Positions 16,826 to 25,611 of a stretch of DNA of 64,000 nt are shown piece after piece (positions within the stretch are counted from its first letter, which is position 1; each line of letters opens with the position of its first letter). A program made the translations under genes and the position numbers. Origin of the DNA: Acidovorax sp. GW101-3H11 (lineage in GTDB: Bacteria; Pseudomonadota; Gammaproteobacteria; Burkholderiales; Burkholderiaceae_C). Under the pieces are notes generated by a model. It had not been told where the DNA came from, did no database searches, and saw nothing but the letters and a program-made list of their open reading frames with translations. The stretch is taken from positions 1 through 64,000 of the forward strand of contig NZ_LUKZ01000001.1 in assembly GCF_001633105.1 (NCBI RefSeq), in the 5' to 3' direction.

Positions 16826-17461
16826 TTAGTCGAGCATGTCGAAGCCCTGGGCCTCCACCGACACGAAGGCCCGTGTGAACTGGGCCAGCGCTGCATAGAA
16901 GCGCGCCTGCGGCTGGGCCGCCAGGGCATCACACAACTGCACAACCCAGGGCTGCAAATGCGTTGCAAAAAAGTCGCGCTGGGCCGTCAGGTTGCAGACA
17001 GCTGCGTCATCGCCCGCGATCAGGTAGCGCATCACTTCGCAGAGGTACGCGATGTGGTCTTCGGTTTCGGACATGGAATCGTCGCGTGCCAGTCCCAGCC
17101 GATCCAGGTCGGTGCGCAAACGAGCCAGTGGCTTTTCATTCAGAAAACCGCTCAGGTAATGCGAGCCATACAAAAACACCTCGGGCTTGCCCACACCGCC
17201 AAACAGGCGGTCAAACTCTTGCGCAATGGCCGCGTCGTCCTGCGCGCGTGCCGCGCCCACCAGCTGCTGCCAGGGCTCCTGCAGAAAGCCGCCATCGGCG
17301 GGCGCCTCGGTCACCGCCACGCGCAAGGCCGCCATCAGCTCGGCACTGGGCGCTGCGTAATACAGCTGCGACAGCAGGCCATACAGCTCGGCCCGCGCGG
17401 TTTCCTCGTCCAGTGCGGAGCTGCTGCCCGGGGATGTCAAAGAAGCAGAGGATGCGCTCAC
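16826..17461 (-). CDS. TorD/DmsD-family chaperone for formate dehydrogenase
   Basis: The protein is 211 aa and all-helical. Its ARAELYGLLSQLYYAAPS start, the GxGKPEVFLYGSHYLSGFLNE-type core around the middle and the ETEDHIAYLCEVMRYLI motif match TorD-family redox enzyme maturation chaperones. They bind Tat signals and hold the apo-enzyme until the molybdenum cofactor is inserted. The start is GTG 17461, overlapping the stop codon of the upstream polyferredoxin gene (GTGA). No ATG is available in the frame. The client is most likely the Tat-exported alpha subunit encoded 350 bases further on. Confidence 0.88.
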   Translation of the reverse strand: MSASSASLTSPGSSSALDEETARAELYGLLSQLYYAAPSAELMAALRVAVTEAPADGGFLQEPWQQLVGAARAQDDAAIAQEFDRLFGGVGKPEVFLYGSHYLSGFLNEKPLARLRTDLDRLGLARDDSMSETEDHIAYLCEVMRYLIAGDDAAVCNLTAQRDFFATHLQPWVVQLCDALAAQPQARFYAALAQFTRAFVSVEAQGFDMLD

Positions 17462-19563
17462 AGGTCGGTCACTTTCGTCTCGTTTTGTGCGGAATACAGG
17501 TCGATCACGCGGCAATCGCTGCACATCTTCAGGCGCTCCAGCGCGTCGCCCTGGAACATCGCGTGGCCCGACAGTTTGCCCAGCATGGCCTCGATGGCCT
17601 TGACGGTGCCAAAGGGCTTGCTGCAGCGCACACAGGCCCAGGGTTTGGCCTCGTTGAGCACGCGCAGTTGCGCACGCTCCGGCGCCAGCAGCAGGCGCGG
17701 CTGCAGGGTGATGGCGTCTTCCGGGCAGGTGGTGGCACACAGGCCGCACTGCACGCAGTTCTTTTCGATAAAGCGCAACTGCGGCAGCTGCGGGTTGTCC
17801 TGCAGCGCACTGGCGGGGCAGGCGCTCACGCAGCTCAGGCACAGGGTGCAGCGGTCTTTGTTGACCTCGATCGTGCCCAGGGGCGAACCCACGGCGGGCA
17901 AGCCGATGGCTGCGGGCCGTTCGGCCACGGGCGTCGGGGCCTGCTCGATGAGGTGGTCGAGCGCCATCTCCAGCGTGCTGCGCTTCTCTTGTGCCACCGC
18001 AAAACGCGCGGCCACGGCGGGTGTCTTCTGGCGCGTCTGGCCCAGCCCTTGCAATGCGGCGTCCAGCTCGGTGGGATGTGTGGCGCGCAGCAGCTGCACA
18101 TGCGTGCCGGTGTAGCCCAGCCCGCGCAGGATGGCTTGCGCCACATCCATTTGCGCCTGCAGACCGTCCAGGTACTGCGGCGCCTCCTCCTGGGTGGTCA
18201 GCACAACGATCTGCGAGGCGCCGTAGGCGATGGCGCTGAGCCACAGGTCCACCCCGGTGCTGGCCGTGTGCCACAGCCCCACCGGGATCACATGGGCGGG
18301 CACGCCGTGCGCCAGTTTCAGCTGGGCGGCACGGCCCAGTTCTTCCACCAGCGCCTGGCCACGCTCCTGGCTGTGCAGCAGCAATACCGCATCCTTGCCA
18401 CCGGCGGCGGTGTAGGTGGACAGCAGCGTCTTGAGCTTGGTGCCCTGCTCCATCGCACTGGGGTAGGCATAGGTCAGCGCGCCCGTGGGGCACACGGTGG
18501 TGCAGGCGCCGCAGCCCACACACAGGTTGGGGTTCACCTTGATTTGCTGGCGGCCCTTGTCGCTGCTGATGGCCTCGGCCGAGCAGATGTCCACGCAGGC
18601 GTTGCAGCCCACGGTGGCGTTGCGGCTGTGGGCGCAGAGCTTTTGTTTGTAGGCAAAAAACTTGGGCTTCTCGAACTCGCCCACCAGTTCGCGCAGCTTG
18701 AGCAGCGTGCCCAGATCCCGCCCGTCCCAGCGCAGATATCCCTGCGGCAACGCGTGCTGCAAAAAGGTGGGCGTGGCGGTGGGCGAACGCAGGTCCAGCA
18801 CCAGGTCAAAGCGCTCGGTCTGCGCCGTCGCGTCGCGGGTGAAGTCGATGGCCCCCGCCACCTGACACACCTTGACGCAGGCGCGGTGCGACTGGCAGGT
18901 GGCCAGGTCGATCTGGTAGTCCAGGCCAATGGCGTTCTCGGGACAGGCCGCCACACAGGCGTTGCAGCGCGTGCACAGGTCCAGGTCAATGGGATTGTCG
19001 GCCGACCACTGCAGCTCGAACGCGCCCAGCCAGCCTGTGAGGCCCGTGATGCAGCCGCCCAGCACCGGGTGGCGCCGCGCCTGTGCGCCACCGGCATTGC
19101 CAGGGCCTTGGGTGAACAGGGTCACGTCCAGCACATCCGACACCAGGGCGGCGGCCTGCTCGGCCTGGTCCAGCGGGCCGATGATGAGCAAACGGCCCGT
19201 GCTTTTGTAAGTGACGGTGGGCACCGGCTCGGGCTCCGGCAGATGGGCAGCGGCCAACAATGCAGCGATCTTGGGGCTGGCCTTGGCGGCATCGCGGCTC
19301 CAGCCGCCAGTCTCGCGGATGTTCACAAACCGGATGGGCGAGACCGCACCCTCGGTCTGCTGACCCAGGTCGGCAAACAGGCGCTGCTCTTGCGTGCAGG
19401 CCACCACCACCTCCTGCCCGGACTGGATGGCTTTCTGAAACGCCCCTGCGTCACGGCGGCACAGGGTGGAGTGGAGGGTCAGGTCTTCATGCAGTGCCTC
19501 GCCCAACGCCTTCGCGTTGAGGGGCATCGTCTGGTTGCAGTCGCAAATGAGCGTCGTGGTCAT
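17458..19563 (-). CDS. Polyferredoxin-like 4Fe-4S protein of the formate dehydrogenase maturation cluster
   Basis: The protein is 701 aa and soluble. It starts MTTTLICDCNQTMPLN and carries a series of cysteine motifs: CTRCNACVAACPENA with CQSHRACVKVC (about 240-270); CNACVDIC; CVGCGACTTVCPTGAL (about 345-365); CTLCLSCVSACPASAL (about 555); and CVQCGLCATTCPEDA. Late pairs CVRCS and CSDCR suggest another metal site. Between the ferredoxin blocks lies a domain with an HdrA/MvhD-like look (AYGASQIVVLTTQEEAPQYL). It is known as a gene next to FDH3-type dehydrogenases. A role in electron transfer or cluster delivery is inferred. The start ATG 19563 was chosen because it begins the conserved part. 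It lies inside the DUF3306 gene (77-base overlap). Confidence 0.85.
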   Translation of the reverse strand: MTTTLICDCNQTMPLNAKALGEALHEDLTLHSTLCRRDAGAFQKAIQSGQEVVVACTQEQRLFADLGQQTEGAVSPIRFVNIRETGGWSRDAAKASPKIAALLAAAHLPEPEPVPTVTYKSTGRLLIIGPLDQAEQAAALVSDVLDVTLFTQGPGNAGGAQARRHPVLGGCITGLTGWLGAFELQWSADNPIDLDLCTRCNACVAACPENAIGLDYQIDLATCQSHRACVKVCQVAGAIDFTRDATAQTERFDLVLDLRSPTATPTFLQHALPQGYLRWDGRDLGTLLKLRELVGEFEKPKFFAYKQKLCAHSRNATVGCNACVDICSAEAISSDKGRQQIKVNPNLCVGCGACTTVCPTGALTYAYPSAMEQGTKLKTLLSTYTAAGGKDAVLLLHSQERGQALVEELGRAAQLKLAHGVPAHVIPVGLWHTASTGVDLWLSAIAYGASQIVVLTTQEEAPQYLDGLQAQMDVAQAILRGLGYTGTHVQLLRATHPTELDAALQGLGQTRQKTPAVAARFAVAQEKRSTLEMALDHLIEQAPTPVAERPAAIGLPAVGSPLGTIEVNKDRCTLCLSCVSACPASALQDNPQLPQLRFIEKNCVQCGLCATTCPEDAITLQPRLLLAPERAQLRVLNEAKPWACVRCSKPFGTVKAIEAMLGKLSGHAMFQGDALERLKMCSDCRVIDLYSAQNETKVTDL

Positions 19564-20203
19564 CGTGGGTGTGGCTGGCTGGCGGGGCCACCCCCTCCTC
19601 TTCAGAACGGGCGACCCGCACAGGCTCGCTGGTGGGAACGCTAGGAACAGCGTTGCATACCCCGGACTGTGCCACGTCTGTGCGGCCGTCGGCCTCCGCA
19701 TCATCCCGAGGCTGAGCGGCCTCCGGGGCTATTGCACCGGCACCGGCATCCGCATCCGCGCCACCGGCCCCTGCTTCGCCCCCGGCTTTCTTTTCATCGT
19801 CAAAAAAACCCATCGCATGCGCGCTGGCCATCTGGCGCAGCATGCCTGCGGGCAAGGGGTCGGGCTGGGTGTAGTCGTCGATGTAGATGTCGAGCCCATC
19901 CATCACATTGAAGTGCGGGTCGGCAAACAGTTTCTTCATCGCCAGGTTGCGCACCTCGGGAGAGACGGCGCGGGATACAAAGGGCTTGAAGTCGGACGCG
20001 GGGGTGAGCGCCTCGGCGTCCGCCAGCGTGGGTGCTGGAGGCTCGGCAGCGGGTGCTGGGGGGGTGGGGGCGGCGGGTGCTGGGGCCGGTGTCGCTGCCT
20101 GGGGTGCCAGTGCAGGCGCGGGCGGTGGAGGCTCCTCCACCGGCTTGCCCTCGCGCACGTCCTGCTTGCGGCGCGACCAGCGTCCCAGGAAGCCGTCAGC
20201 CAT
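19487..20203 (-). CDS. DUF3306 protein
   Basis: The protein is 238 aa and begins MADGFLGRWSRRKQDVREG, the hallmark of DUF3306. A Pro/Ala-rich linker leads to a conserved block around residues 75-140 (DFKPFVSRAVSPEVRNLAMKK, then DIYIDDYTQPDPLP). The tail is acidic and low in complexity. The function is unknown. It always seems to accompany DUF3305 and the polyferredoxin in formate dehydrogenase clusters. The gene overlaps DUF3305 by 8 bases and the polyferredoxin gene by 77 bases, so the stop region codes in two frames. Confidence 0.88.
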   Translation of the reverse strand: MADGFLGRWSRRKQDVREGKPVEEPPPPAPALAPQAATPAPAPAAPTPPAPAAEPPAPTLADAEALTPASDFKPFVSRAVSPEVRNLAMKKLFADPHFNVMDGLDIYIDDYTQPDPLPAGMLRQMASAHAMGFFDDEKKAGGEAGAGGADADAGAGAIAPEAAQPRDDAEADGRTDVAQSGVCNAVPSVPTSEPVRVARSEEEGVAPPASHTHDDHDAHLRLQPDDAPQREGVGRGTA

Positions 20204-20756
20204 GGCCACGCCCTCCTCCGCCACCGCCCCGTTGCTTCTCGGTAGACACCGACGCCGGGTTGCCAAAGCGGTCCGTCAGCGACTGGAAACTGTCCGGCCG
20301 CTTGCGGCGTTTGGGCTCGGGCTGGTAGTGCTCGGCCACAAAGGCGCGCAGCGCCTCCAGCACCTCGGGGGCCGCAGGCACCTGCTCCACGGTTTCCTGC
20401 GCGTCGAGCCAGCGGCCTGCGTCGTGGTAGCTCAGGCTCACGGCCACGGGACGGGCCAGGGGGATCTCGCCCGTGCCCGTATCTTCATCGCGGCGCCACA
20501 TCACAAACCAGCAAGGCGCGGGCGAGGTGAGGTTGAGGTGGTAGCCCTCGGCATCGTCACGAAACAGCTCCACGCGAAAGCCGGGAAACAGCCAGCGCTG
20601 CTCGCGCTCGTCCTGGATCAGCGGACGGGGTTCGGTGCCGAAGGTGGGTTCGTGGATCACCACCTCGGCCAGCGACCAGCGCCAGGGCTGCCAGCGGTTG
20701 TCGATGTGCTCGCACCGCATGATCACGGCAACGTCGGTGTAGGGGCGCTCTGTCAT
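20196..20756 (-). CDS. DUF3305 protein
   Basis: The protein is 186 aa and cytoplasmic. It has a conserved core: an IMRCEHIDNRWQPWRWSLAEV motif, GFRVELFRDDAEGYHLNL and CWFVMWRRDED, followed by PVAVSLSYHDAGRWLDAQE. This matches DUF3305, a family of unknown function associated with formate dehydrogenase. The C-terminal end has basic KRRKR and a Gly run. It begins 65 bases after the stop of the soluble formate dehydrogenase alpha gene. It is therefore either the first gene of the maturation operon or a continuation of the fds operon. Confidence 0.88.
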   Translation of the reverse strand: MTERPYTDVAVIMRCEHIDNRWQPWRWSLAEVVIHEPTFGTEPRPLIQDEREQRWLFPGFRVELFRDDAEGYHLNLTSPAPCWFVMWRRDEDTGTGEIPLARPVAVSLSYHDAGRWLDAQETVEQVPAAPEVLEALRAFVAEHYQPEPKRRKRPDSFQSLTDRFGNPASVSTEKQRGGGGGGRGHG

Positions 20757-20821
20757 GGGCGCTGACTGTACCCCGGTGCGCGGCCAGGGTCAGCGCAGCC
20801 TGCAAAACCCTTTGATCGCCC

Positions 20822-23707
20822 TCAGATTGCAGCGCCTTCCAGCACCTCCACCGCCACCGCGCAGTACTTGAACTCGGGGATCTTGCCAAACGGGTCCAGC
20901 GCCGCGTTGGTCAGCAGGTTGGCTGCCGCCTCCACGTACGCAAAGGGCATGAACACCGTGCCGCGCGGCGTGCCGTCGTCGCGCCGCACGCGCACCTGCA
21001 GCATGCCGCGCCGCGAGCGGATGCCCACCAGCGCGCCCGGCTCCACCCCCAGCCGCGCCAGTTCGTCGCCATGCAGCGACGCGGTGGCCATGGGCTCGAT
21101 GGCGTCCAGCACGGTGCTGCGCCGCGTCATGCTGCCGGTATGCCAGTGCTCCAGCTGGCGGCCGGTGATGAGCACCAGGGGGTAGTCCGCATCGGGCTTT
21201 TCTGCCGCCGGGATCACGCTGGCAGGCACGAGCTTGAGGCGCCCTGTGGGCGTAGGGAACTGCTGCGTGAACACGATGGGCTGGCCCGGGTCGTCGGCCG
21301 TGAGACAGGGGTAGGTCACGCTGGAGTCGCGCTCCAGCCGGTCCCAGGTGATGCCCTCGATGCTCGCGTGCATGGCCTGGCGCATCTCGTCGTACACGGC
21401 GGCCACGCCGGATTCTTCACCCTCGTAGTTCCAATCCAGCCCCATCCGTCGAGCAAGTTGCTGAATGATCCACAGGTCCAATCGCGCATCCCCCGGCGGG
21501 TTCAGCGCGCGGCGGCCCATCTGCACCATGCGGTCGGTGTTGCTGGCCGTGCCGGTTTTCTCGGGCCAAGCGCTGGCGGGCAGCACCACGTCGGCCAGCC
21601 AGGCGGTTTCGGTCAAAAAGATGTCCTGCACCACCAGATGCGAGAGGCTGGCCAGCGCGTGGCGCGCGTGGTTCAGGTCGGGGTCGCTCATGGCGGGGTT
21701 CTCGCCCATGATGTACATGCCGCGCACCTTGTGCGGGTCGCTGTCGTCGGCCAGCGCCTTGTGCATGATCTCCACCACCGTGTAACCGGGCGCTTCATCG
21801 AGTTGGGTGCCCCAGAAGTCCTCAAACCACGCATGTGCCCCGGCGTTGTCCACGCGCTGGTAGTTGGGGAACATCATGGGGATCAGCCCCGCGTCACTCG
21901 CGCCCTGCACATTGTTCTGGCCGCGCAGCGGGTGCAGGCCCGAGCCGGGTTTGCCGATCTGCCCCGTGACAGCGCACAGCGCGATCAGGCAGCGCGCGTT
22001 GTCGGTGCCGTGCACATGCTGGCTCACGCCCATGCCCCACAGGATCATCGACGCCTTGGATGTGGCAAATGCCCGCGCCACCTCGCGCAGCGCCTCGGCC
22101 GGGATGCCGCACACGGGCGCCATGGCCTCGGGGCTGCAGCCCAGCACATTGGCCTTGAGTGCCTCGAAATCGGTGGTGCGGTCGCGGATGAAGGCTTCAT
22201 CCACCAGGCCTTCGTCGATCACCGTGTGGATCAGCGCATTGAGCATGGCCACGTCGGTGTCGGCCTTGAACTGCAGCGTGCGCCAGGCATGGCGGCCAAT
22301 GTCGGTCACGCGCGGGTCGGCCAGCACGATCTTGGCGCCGCGCTTCGCAGCGTTCTTCATCCAGGTCGCCGCCACCGGGTGGTTGGCCGTGGGGTTGGAA
22401 CCGATCACGAAGATCAGCCCCGCATGCTCCACGTCGTTCACCGGGTTGCTGACCGCGCCCGAGCCCACGCCTTCGAGCAGCGCGGCCACGCTGGACGCAT
22501 GGCACAGCCGCGTGCAGTGGTCCACGTTGTTGCTGCCAAAGCCAGTGCGCACCAGCTTCTGGAACAGGTAGGCCTCTTCGTTGCTGCCCTTGGCCGAGCC
22601 AAAGCCCGCCAGCGCCTTGCGGCCGTGCGTGTCGCGCAGCCCCTTGAGCTGGCCCGCCGCCAGGTCCAGCGCCTCGTCCCAGGTTGCTTCGCGGAAGGTG
22701 CTGCGCCAGTCGGCACCGTAGGGCCGCACTTCCTTGGGCACGCCCGGCTTGCGGATCAGCGGCACCGTGAGGCGGTCGGGGTGGTGGGCGTAGTCAAAAC
22801 CAAAACGCCCCTTCACACACAGGCGGCCCTGGTTGGCGGGGCCGTCGCGGCCTTCGACGCTGATGATCTTTTCATCGCGCACGTTGTAGGTGATGAGGCA
22901 GCCCACGCCGCAAAACGGGCAGACGGAATCGACCTGGCGGTCCACCTTTTGCGAACCGATGTGCGTCTTGGGGCTGAGCGCGCCCGTGGGGCAGGCCTGC
23001 ACACATTCGCCGCAGGCCACGCAGGTGCTCTCGGCCATGGGGTCGTCGAGGTCAAAGACGATCTTGCTCTCAGCGCCGCGCAGCGCGTAGCCGATCACGT
23101 CGTTGACCTGTTCCTCGCGGCAGGCGCGCACGCAGCGGTTGCACTGGATGCAGGCGTCGAGGTTGACGGCCATCGCCGGGTGGCTGAGGTCCGGCGCAGG
23201 CTGCTCGCGGCGCAGTGCCTGAAGCGCTGGGCGCACGGTCACGCCAAGGCGGTCGGCCCAGGCGCTCAGCTCGCCGTGTTGGCCGATGGTGCCGGAATTT
23301 TTTGAATCAAATAGGCCCTTACCGCCTGATGGGTCTATGTTTTCAGCTATCAATTCAGGAGTATTAGCACCTCCATCGTTCCACCGGTAGCCCTGGTCCG
23401 GCATGTCCGACAACAGCATCTCCACCACCATTTGCTGGCTTTTGCGCGCGCGGGGGCTGGTGGCCAACACCTTCATGCCCTCGGTGGGGGCGCGGCAGCA
23501 GCTGGGCGCCAGCGTGCGCTCGCCCGCGATCTCGACCACGCAGGCACGGCAGTTGCCATCGGGGCGCAGGCCGTCGGTGTAGCAAAGGTGCGGAATCTCC
23601 ACGCCGTGGCGCTGCGCGGCTTTCAGGATGGTTTCGCCGGGGTGGGCGGTGACGGGCTGGCCGTCCAGTTCGAAAGCCACGCCGGGGGTGTCGTGCGCCG
23701 CGCTCAT
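20822..23707 (-). CDS. fdsA: NAD-linked formate dehydrogenase alpha subunit
   Basis: The protein is 961 aa, cytoplasmic, with no Tat signal. It has an N-terminal 2Fe-2S domain (CYTDGLRPDGNCRAC, then APSCC), a bacterial ferredoxin pair (CIQCNRCVRAC, CVACGECVQACPTGAL) and a CPFCGVGC 4Fe-4S motif. The bis-MGD domain carries the ligand cysteine in RLCHASSVAALLEG. This matches FdsA of soluble fdsGBACD-type enzymes, which oxidise formate and pass electrons to NAD+. Its ATG overlaps the stop of the fdsG-fdsB fusion gene (ATGA). Residues about 117-136 (ELIAENIDPSGGKGLFD) are encoded by a dispersed repeat inserted in the linker after the 2Fe-2S domain. No fdsD follows it, which is unusual. Confidence 0.93.
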   Translation of the reverse strand: MSAAHDTPGVAFELDGQPVTAHPGETILKAAQRHGVEIPHLCYTDGLRPDGNCRACVVEIAGERTLAPSCCRAPTEGMKVLATSPRARKSQQMVVEMLLSDMPDQGYRWNDGGANTPELIAENIDPSGGKGLFDSKNSGTIGQHGELSAWADRLGVTVRPALQALRREQPAPDLSHPAMAVNLDACIQCNRCVRACREEQVNDVIGYALRGAESKIVFDLDDPMAESTCVACGECVQACPTGALSPKTHIGSQKVDRQVDSVCPFCGVGCLITYNVRDEKIISVEGRDGPANQGRLCVKGRFGFDYAHHPDRLTVPLIRKPGVPKEVRPYGADWRSTFREATWDEALDLAAGQLKGLRDTHGRKALAGFGSAKGSNEEAYLFQKLVRTGFGSNNVDHCTRLCHASSVAALLEGVGSGAVSNPVNDVEHAGLIFVIGSNPTANHPVAATWMKNAAKRGAKIVLADPRVTDIGRHAWRTLQFKADTDVAMLNALIHTVIDEGLVDEAFIRDRTTDFEALKANVLGCSPEAMAPVCGIPAEALREVARAFATSKASMILWGMGVSQHVHGTDNARCLIALCAVTGQIGKPGSGLHPLRGQNNVQGASDAGLIPMMFPNYQRVDNAGAHAWFEDFWGTQLDEAPGYTVVEIMHKALADDSDPHKVRGMYIMGENPAMSDPDLNHARHALASLSHLVVQDIFLTETAWLADVVLPASAWPEKTGTASNTDRMVQMGRRALNPPGDARLDLWIIQQLARRMGLDWNYEGEESGVAAVYDEMRQAMHASIEGITWDRLERDSSVTYPCLTADDPGQPIVFTQQFPTPTGRLKLVPASVIPAAEKPDADYPLVLITGRQLEHWHTGSMTRRSTVLDAIEPMATASLHGDELARLGVEPGALVGIRSRRGMLQVRVRRDDGTPRGTVFMPFAYVEAAANLLTNAALDPFGKIPEFKYCAVAVEVLEGAAI
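23303..23357 (+). repeat. Dispersed repeat copy 3, inside fdsA
   Basis: Plus-strand sequence reads as a forward copy (AGGCCCTT, CGCCTGATGGGT, CAGCTATCAATTCAG) and closely resembles the copy at 37134 (CCCTTGCGCCTGATGG). The fdsA gene runs the other way, so it is read in reverse orientation, giving residues ELIAENIDPSGG. The frame stays open. It falls between the 2Fe-2S and ferredoxin domains. Confidence 0.6.
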
Positions 23708-25611
23708 GGCTTGCCTCCTGCGGGCAGTTGCTCGGCCAACGGGCTGTTGCGCGGCTTGGGCTGGTCGCCGGGCCAGGACCCCTCACCCACCTCGTGCGGG
23801 AAATATTTGTGGATGCAACGGATGGGGTTGGGCGCCGCCTGCCCCAGCCCGCAGATGGAGGCGTCGCCCATCACCTGCGCCAGGTCGTCGAGCAAGTCGC
23901 CGTCCCACTGCGGAGCCTCCATCAGCGTGGCTGCCTTGGCCGTGCCCACGCGGCAAGGCGTGCACTGACCACAGCTTTCGTGTTCAAAAAAGCGCATCAC
24001 GTTCAGCGCCGCATCGCGCGCGCGGTCGTGCTGGCTGAGCACGATCACGGCGGCCGAGCCGATGAAGCAGCCGTAGGGCTGCAGGGTGTCAAAGTCCAGT
24101 GGAATCTGGTTGAGGCTGGCAGGCAGGATGCCGCCCGAGGCGCCGCCGGGCAGGTACGCATAGAGCTGGTGGCCGTCCAGCAAACCGCCGCAGTATTCGT
24201 CGATGAGTTCCTGCACCGTGATGCCCGCAGGCGCCAGCTTGACGCCGGGGTGCTTCACCCGCCCGCTCACGCTGAAACTGCGCAGCCCCTTGCGGCCGTG
24301 GCGGCCAAAACTGGCAAACCACTGCGGGCCACGCTCCACGATGTCACGCACCCAGTACAGGGTTTCAAAGTTGTGCTCCAGCGTGGGCCGCCCAAACAGG
24401 CCCACCTGCGCGATGTAGGGCGGGCGCATGCGCGGCTCGCCGCGTTTGCCTTCGATGCTCTCGATCATGGCCGACTCTTCGCCGCAGATGTAGGCGCCTG
24501 CGCCACGCCGCAGTTCGATGTGGGGCAGGGGGCATGGCGGCTCGGCGCGCAGGTCGTCCAAAGCCTGCTGCAGCAGCACGCGGCAGCCGTGGTACTCGTC
24601 GCGCAGGTAGATATAGATGGCCTCGGTGCCCACCACCTGGGCGGCGATCAGCACGCCTTCCAGAAAGCGGTGCGGGTCGCGCTCCAGATAAGTGCGGTCC
24701 TTGAACGTCCCCGGCTCCCCCTCATCGATGTTGACAGCCATCAGGCGCGGCGCGGGCTGGTCCCGAACAATCCGCCATTTGCGCCCGGCCGGGAAACCCG
24801 CGCCGCCCAGGCCGCGCAAGCCGGAGTCCTCCATGGCAGCAAGCACCGCCTCAGCGTCCATCTCGCCGTTGACCAGCGCGGCGGCCGTCTGGTAGCCGCC
24901 GTGGGCGCGGTAGGTGGCCAGGTCGGTGTGGGCGGGGCTGACCTCGCGAAGGGACGTGGGGATGCTTTTCTCCGCCAGTGCCGCCACATCAAAATTGATA
25001 GCTTTCAGCGCTTGCGGGTGGCGCGCAAGAGCCCTTTTTGGCTTGGATTCCACCACCTCCAGCACGGTATCGACCGTGGCGCGTGGCACGGGGCACTGGT
25101 GCACCACGGCCACAGGCGCCTGCTCGCAGCGGCCCACGCAGGGCACGGCCAACACCTGCACGTCGCCCTGACCGGCTGCGCGCAGGCGTTCGGGCAGCGC
25201 GGCCAGCAGCTCGCGGGCACCCGCCAGGCTGCAGCTCAGGCTGTCGCACACCCGCAGCACCAGGCGCGGCGCCTGGGCGTCGTCGCCACGCACGATCTCG
25301 AAGTGGTGGTAGAAGCTCGCCACCTCGTACACCTCGGCCATGGGCAGGTTCATCTGCTTGGCGAGAGCCACCAGGTGCCGGTCGTGCAGCACGCCAAAGT
25401 GGTCGTTCAGGCGGTGCAGGTATTCAATGAGCAGGTCGCGCCGAAAGCCGGTGGCCGGGCGCGGGCCCAGCAGCTGCGCCACGTCGGCCATCGCGGCATC
25501 TTCGGGCTGGCGGCCCTTGAGGCGGCTTTTGCGGCGGATGCGCTCGCGCATGTCGTTGACCGACACGGCGGCAACAACGGTTGCGGGGGGGGCTTCGGGG
25601 GCAAGGTGCAT
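23704..25611 (-). CDS. Fused FdsG-FdsB (NuoE-NuoF type) subunit of NAD-linked formate dehydrogenase
   Basis: The protein is 635 aa. Residues about 20-180 are a NuoE/FdsG-like thioredoxin-fold 2Fe-2S domain (CDSLSC and CVGRC). Residues about 210-600 are a NuoF/FdsB-like domain. The latter has the NADH site GLRGLGGAGFPAGRKW, the FMN site with IDEGEPGTFKDR and RGAGAYICGEESAMIESIEG, and the 4Fe-4S motif ESCGQCTPCRVG with CGLGQAAPNP. In Cupriavidus the two are separate proteins. The linker at about 189-208 (SKPKRALARHPQALKAINFD) is encoded by a dispersed repeat. The subunit takes electrons from FdsA and reduces NAD+. The start at 25611 lacks a good ribosome-binding site, so a start further in (MRERIRRK, 25551) is possible. 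Confidence 0.9.
   Translation of the reverse strand: MHLAPEAPPATVVAAVSVNDMRERIRRKSRLKGRQPEDAAMADVAQLLGPRPATGFRRDLLIEYLHRLNDHFGVLHDRHLVALAKQMNLPMAEVYEVASFYHHFEIVRGDDAQAPRLVLRVCDSLSCSLAGARELLAALPERLRAAGQGDVQVLAVPCVGRCEQAPVAVVHQCPVPRATVDTVLEVVESKPKRALARHPQALKAINFDVAALAEKSIPTSLREVSPAHTDLATYRAHGGYQTAAALVNGEMDAEAVLAAMEDSGLRGLGGAGFPAGRKWRIVRDQPAPRLMAVNIDEGEPGTFKDRTYLERDPHRFLEGVLIAAQVVGTEAIYIYLRDEYHGCRVLLQQALDDLRAEPPCPLPHIELRRGAGAYICGEESAMIESIEGKRGEPRMRPPYIAQVGLFGRPTLEHNFETLYWVRDIVERGPQWFASFGRHGRKGLRSFSVSGRVKHPGVKLAPAGITVQELIDEYCGGLLDGHQLYAYLPGGASGGILPASLNQIPLDFDTLQPYGCFIGSAAVIVLSQHDRARDAALNVMRFFEHESCGQCTPCRVGTAKAATLMEAPQWDGDLLDDLAQVMGDASICGLGQAAPNPIRCIHKYFPHEVGEGSWPGDQPKPRNSPLAEQLPAGGKP
24989..25045 (-). 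repeat. Dispersed repeat copy 4, inside the fdsG-fdsB fusion
   Basis: Read on the minus strand this is a forward copy: AAGCCAAAAAGGGCTCTTGC, then CAAGCGCTGAAAGCTATCAA. The coding strand gives LARHPQALKAINF without interruption. It lies exactly in the linker between the NuoE-like and NuoF-like domains, where fusion could have occurred. Confidence 0.7.

Noticed and set aside
16963-19644. 893-residue plus-strand frame opposite the TorD and polyferredoxin genes
   Set aside because: Antisense across two coupled genes that show clear motifs.
20040-20150. Pro/Ala-rich repeats in the DUF3306 gene as a tandem repeat array
   Set aside because: The stretch is a low-complexity linker with irregular units, common in this family, and not a true tandem repeat.
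21071-23305. 744-residue plus-strand frame opposite fdsA
   Set aside because: Antisense of fdsA, which has all Fe-S and cofactor motifs. The frame is rich in His, Arg and Gly without domains.
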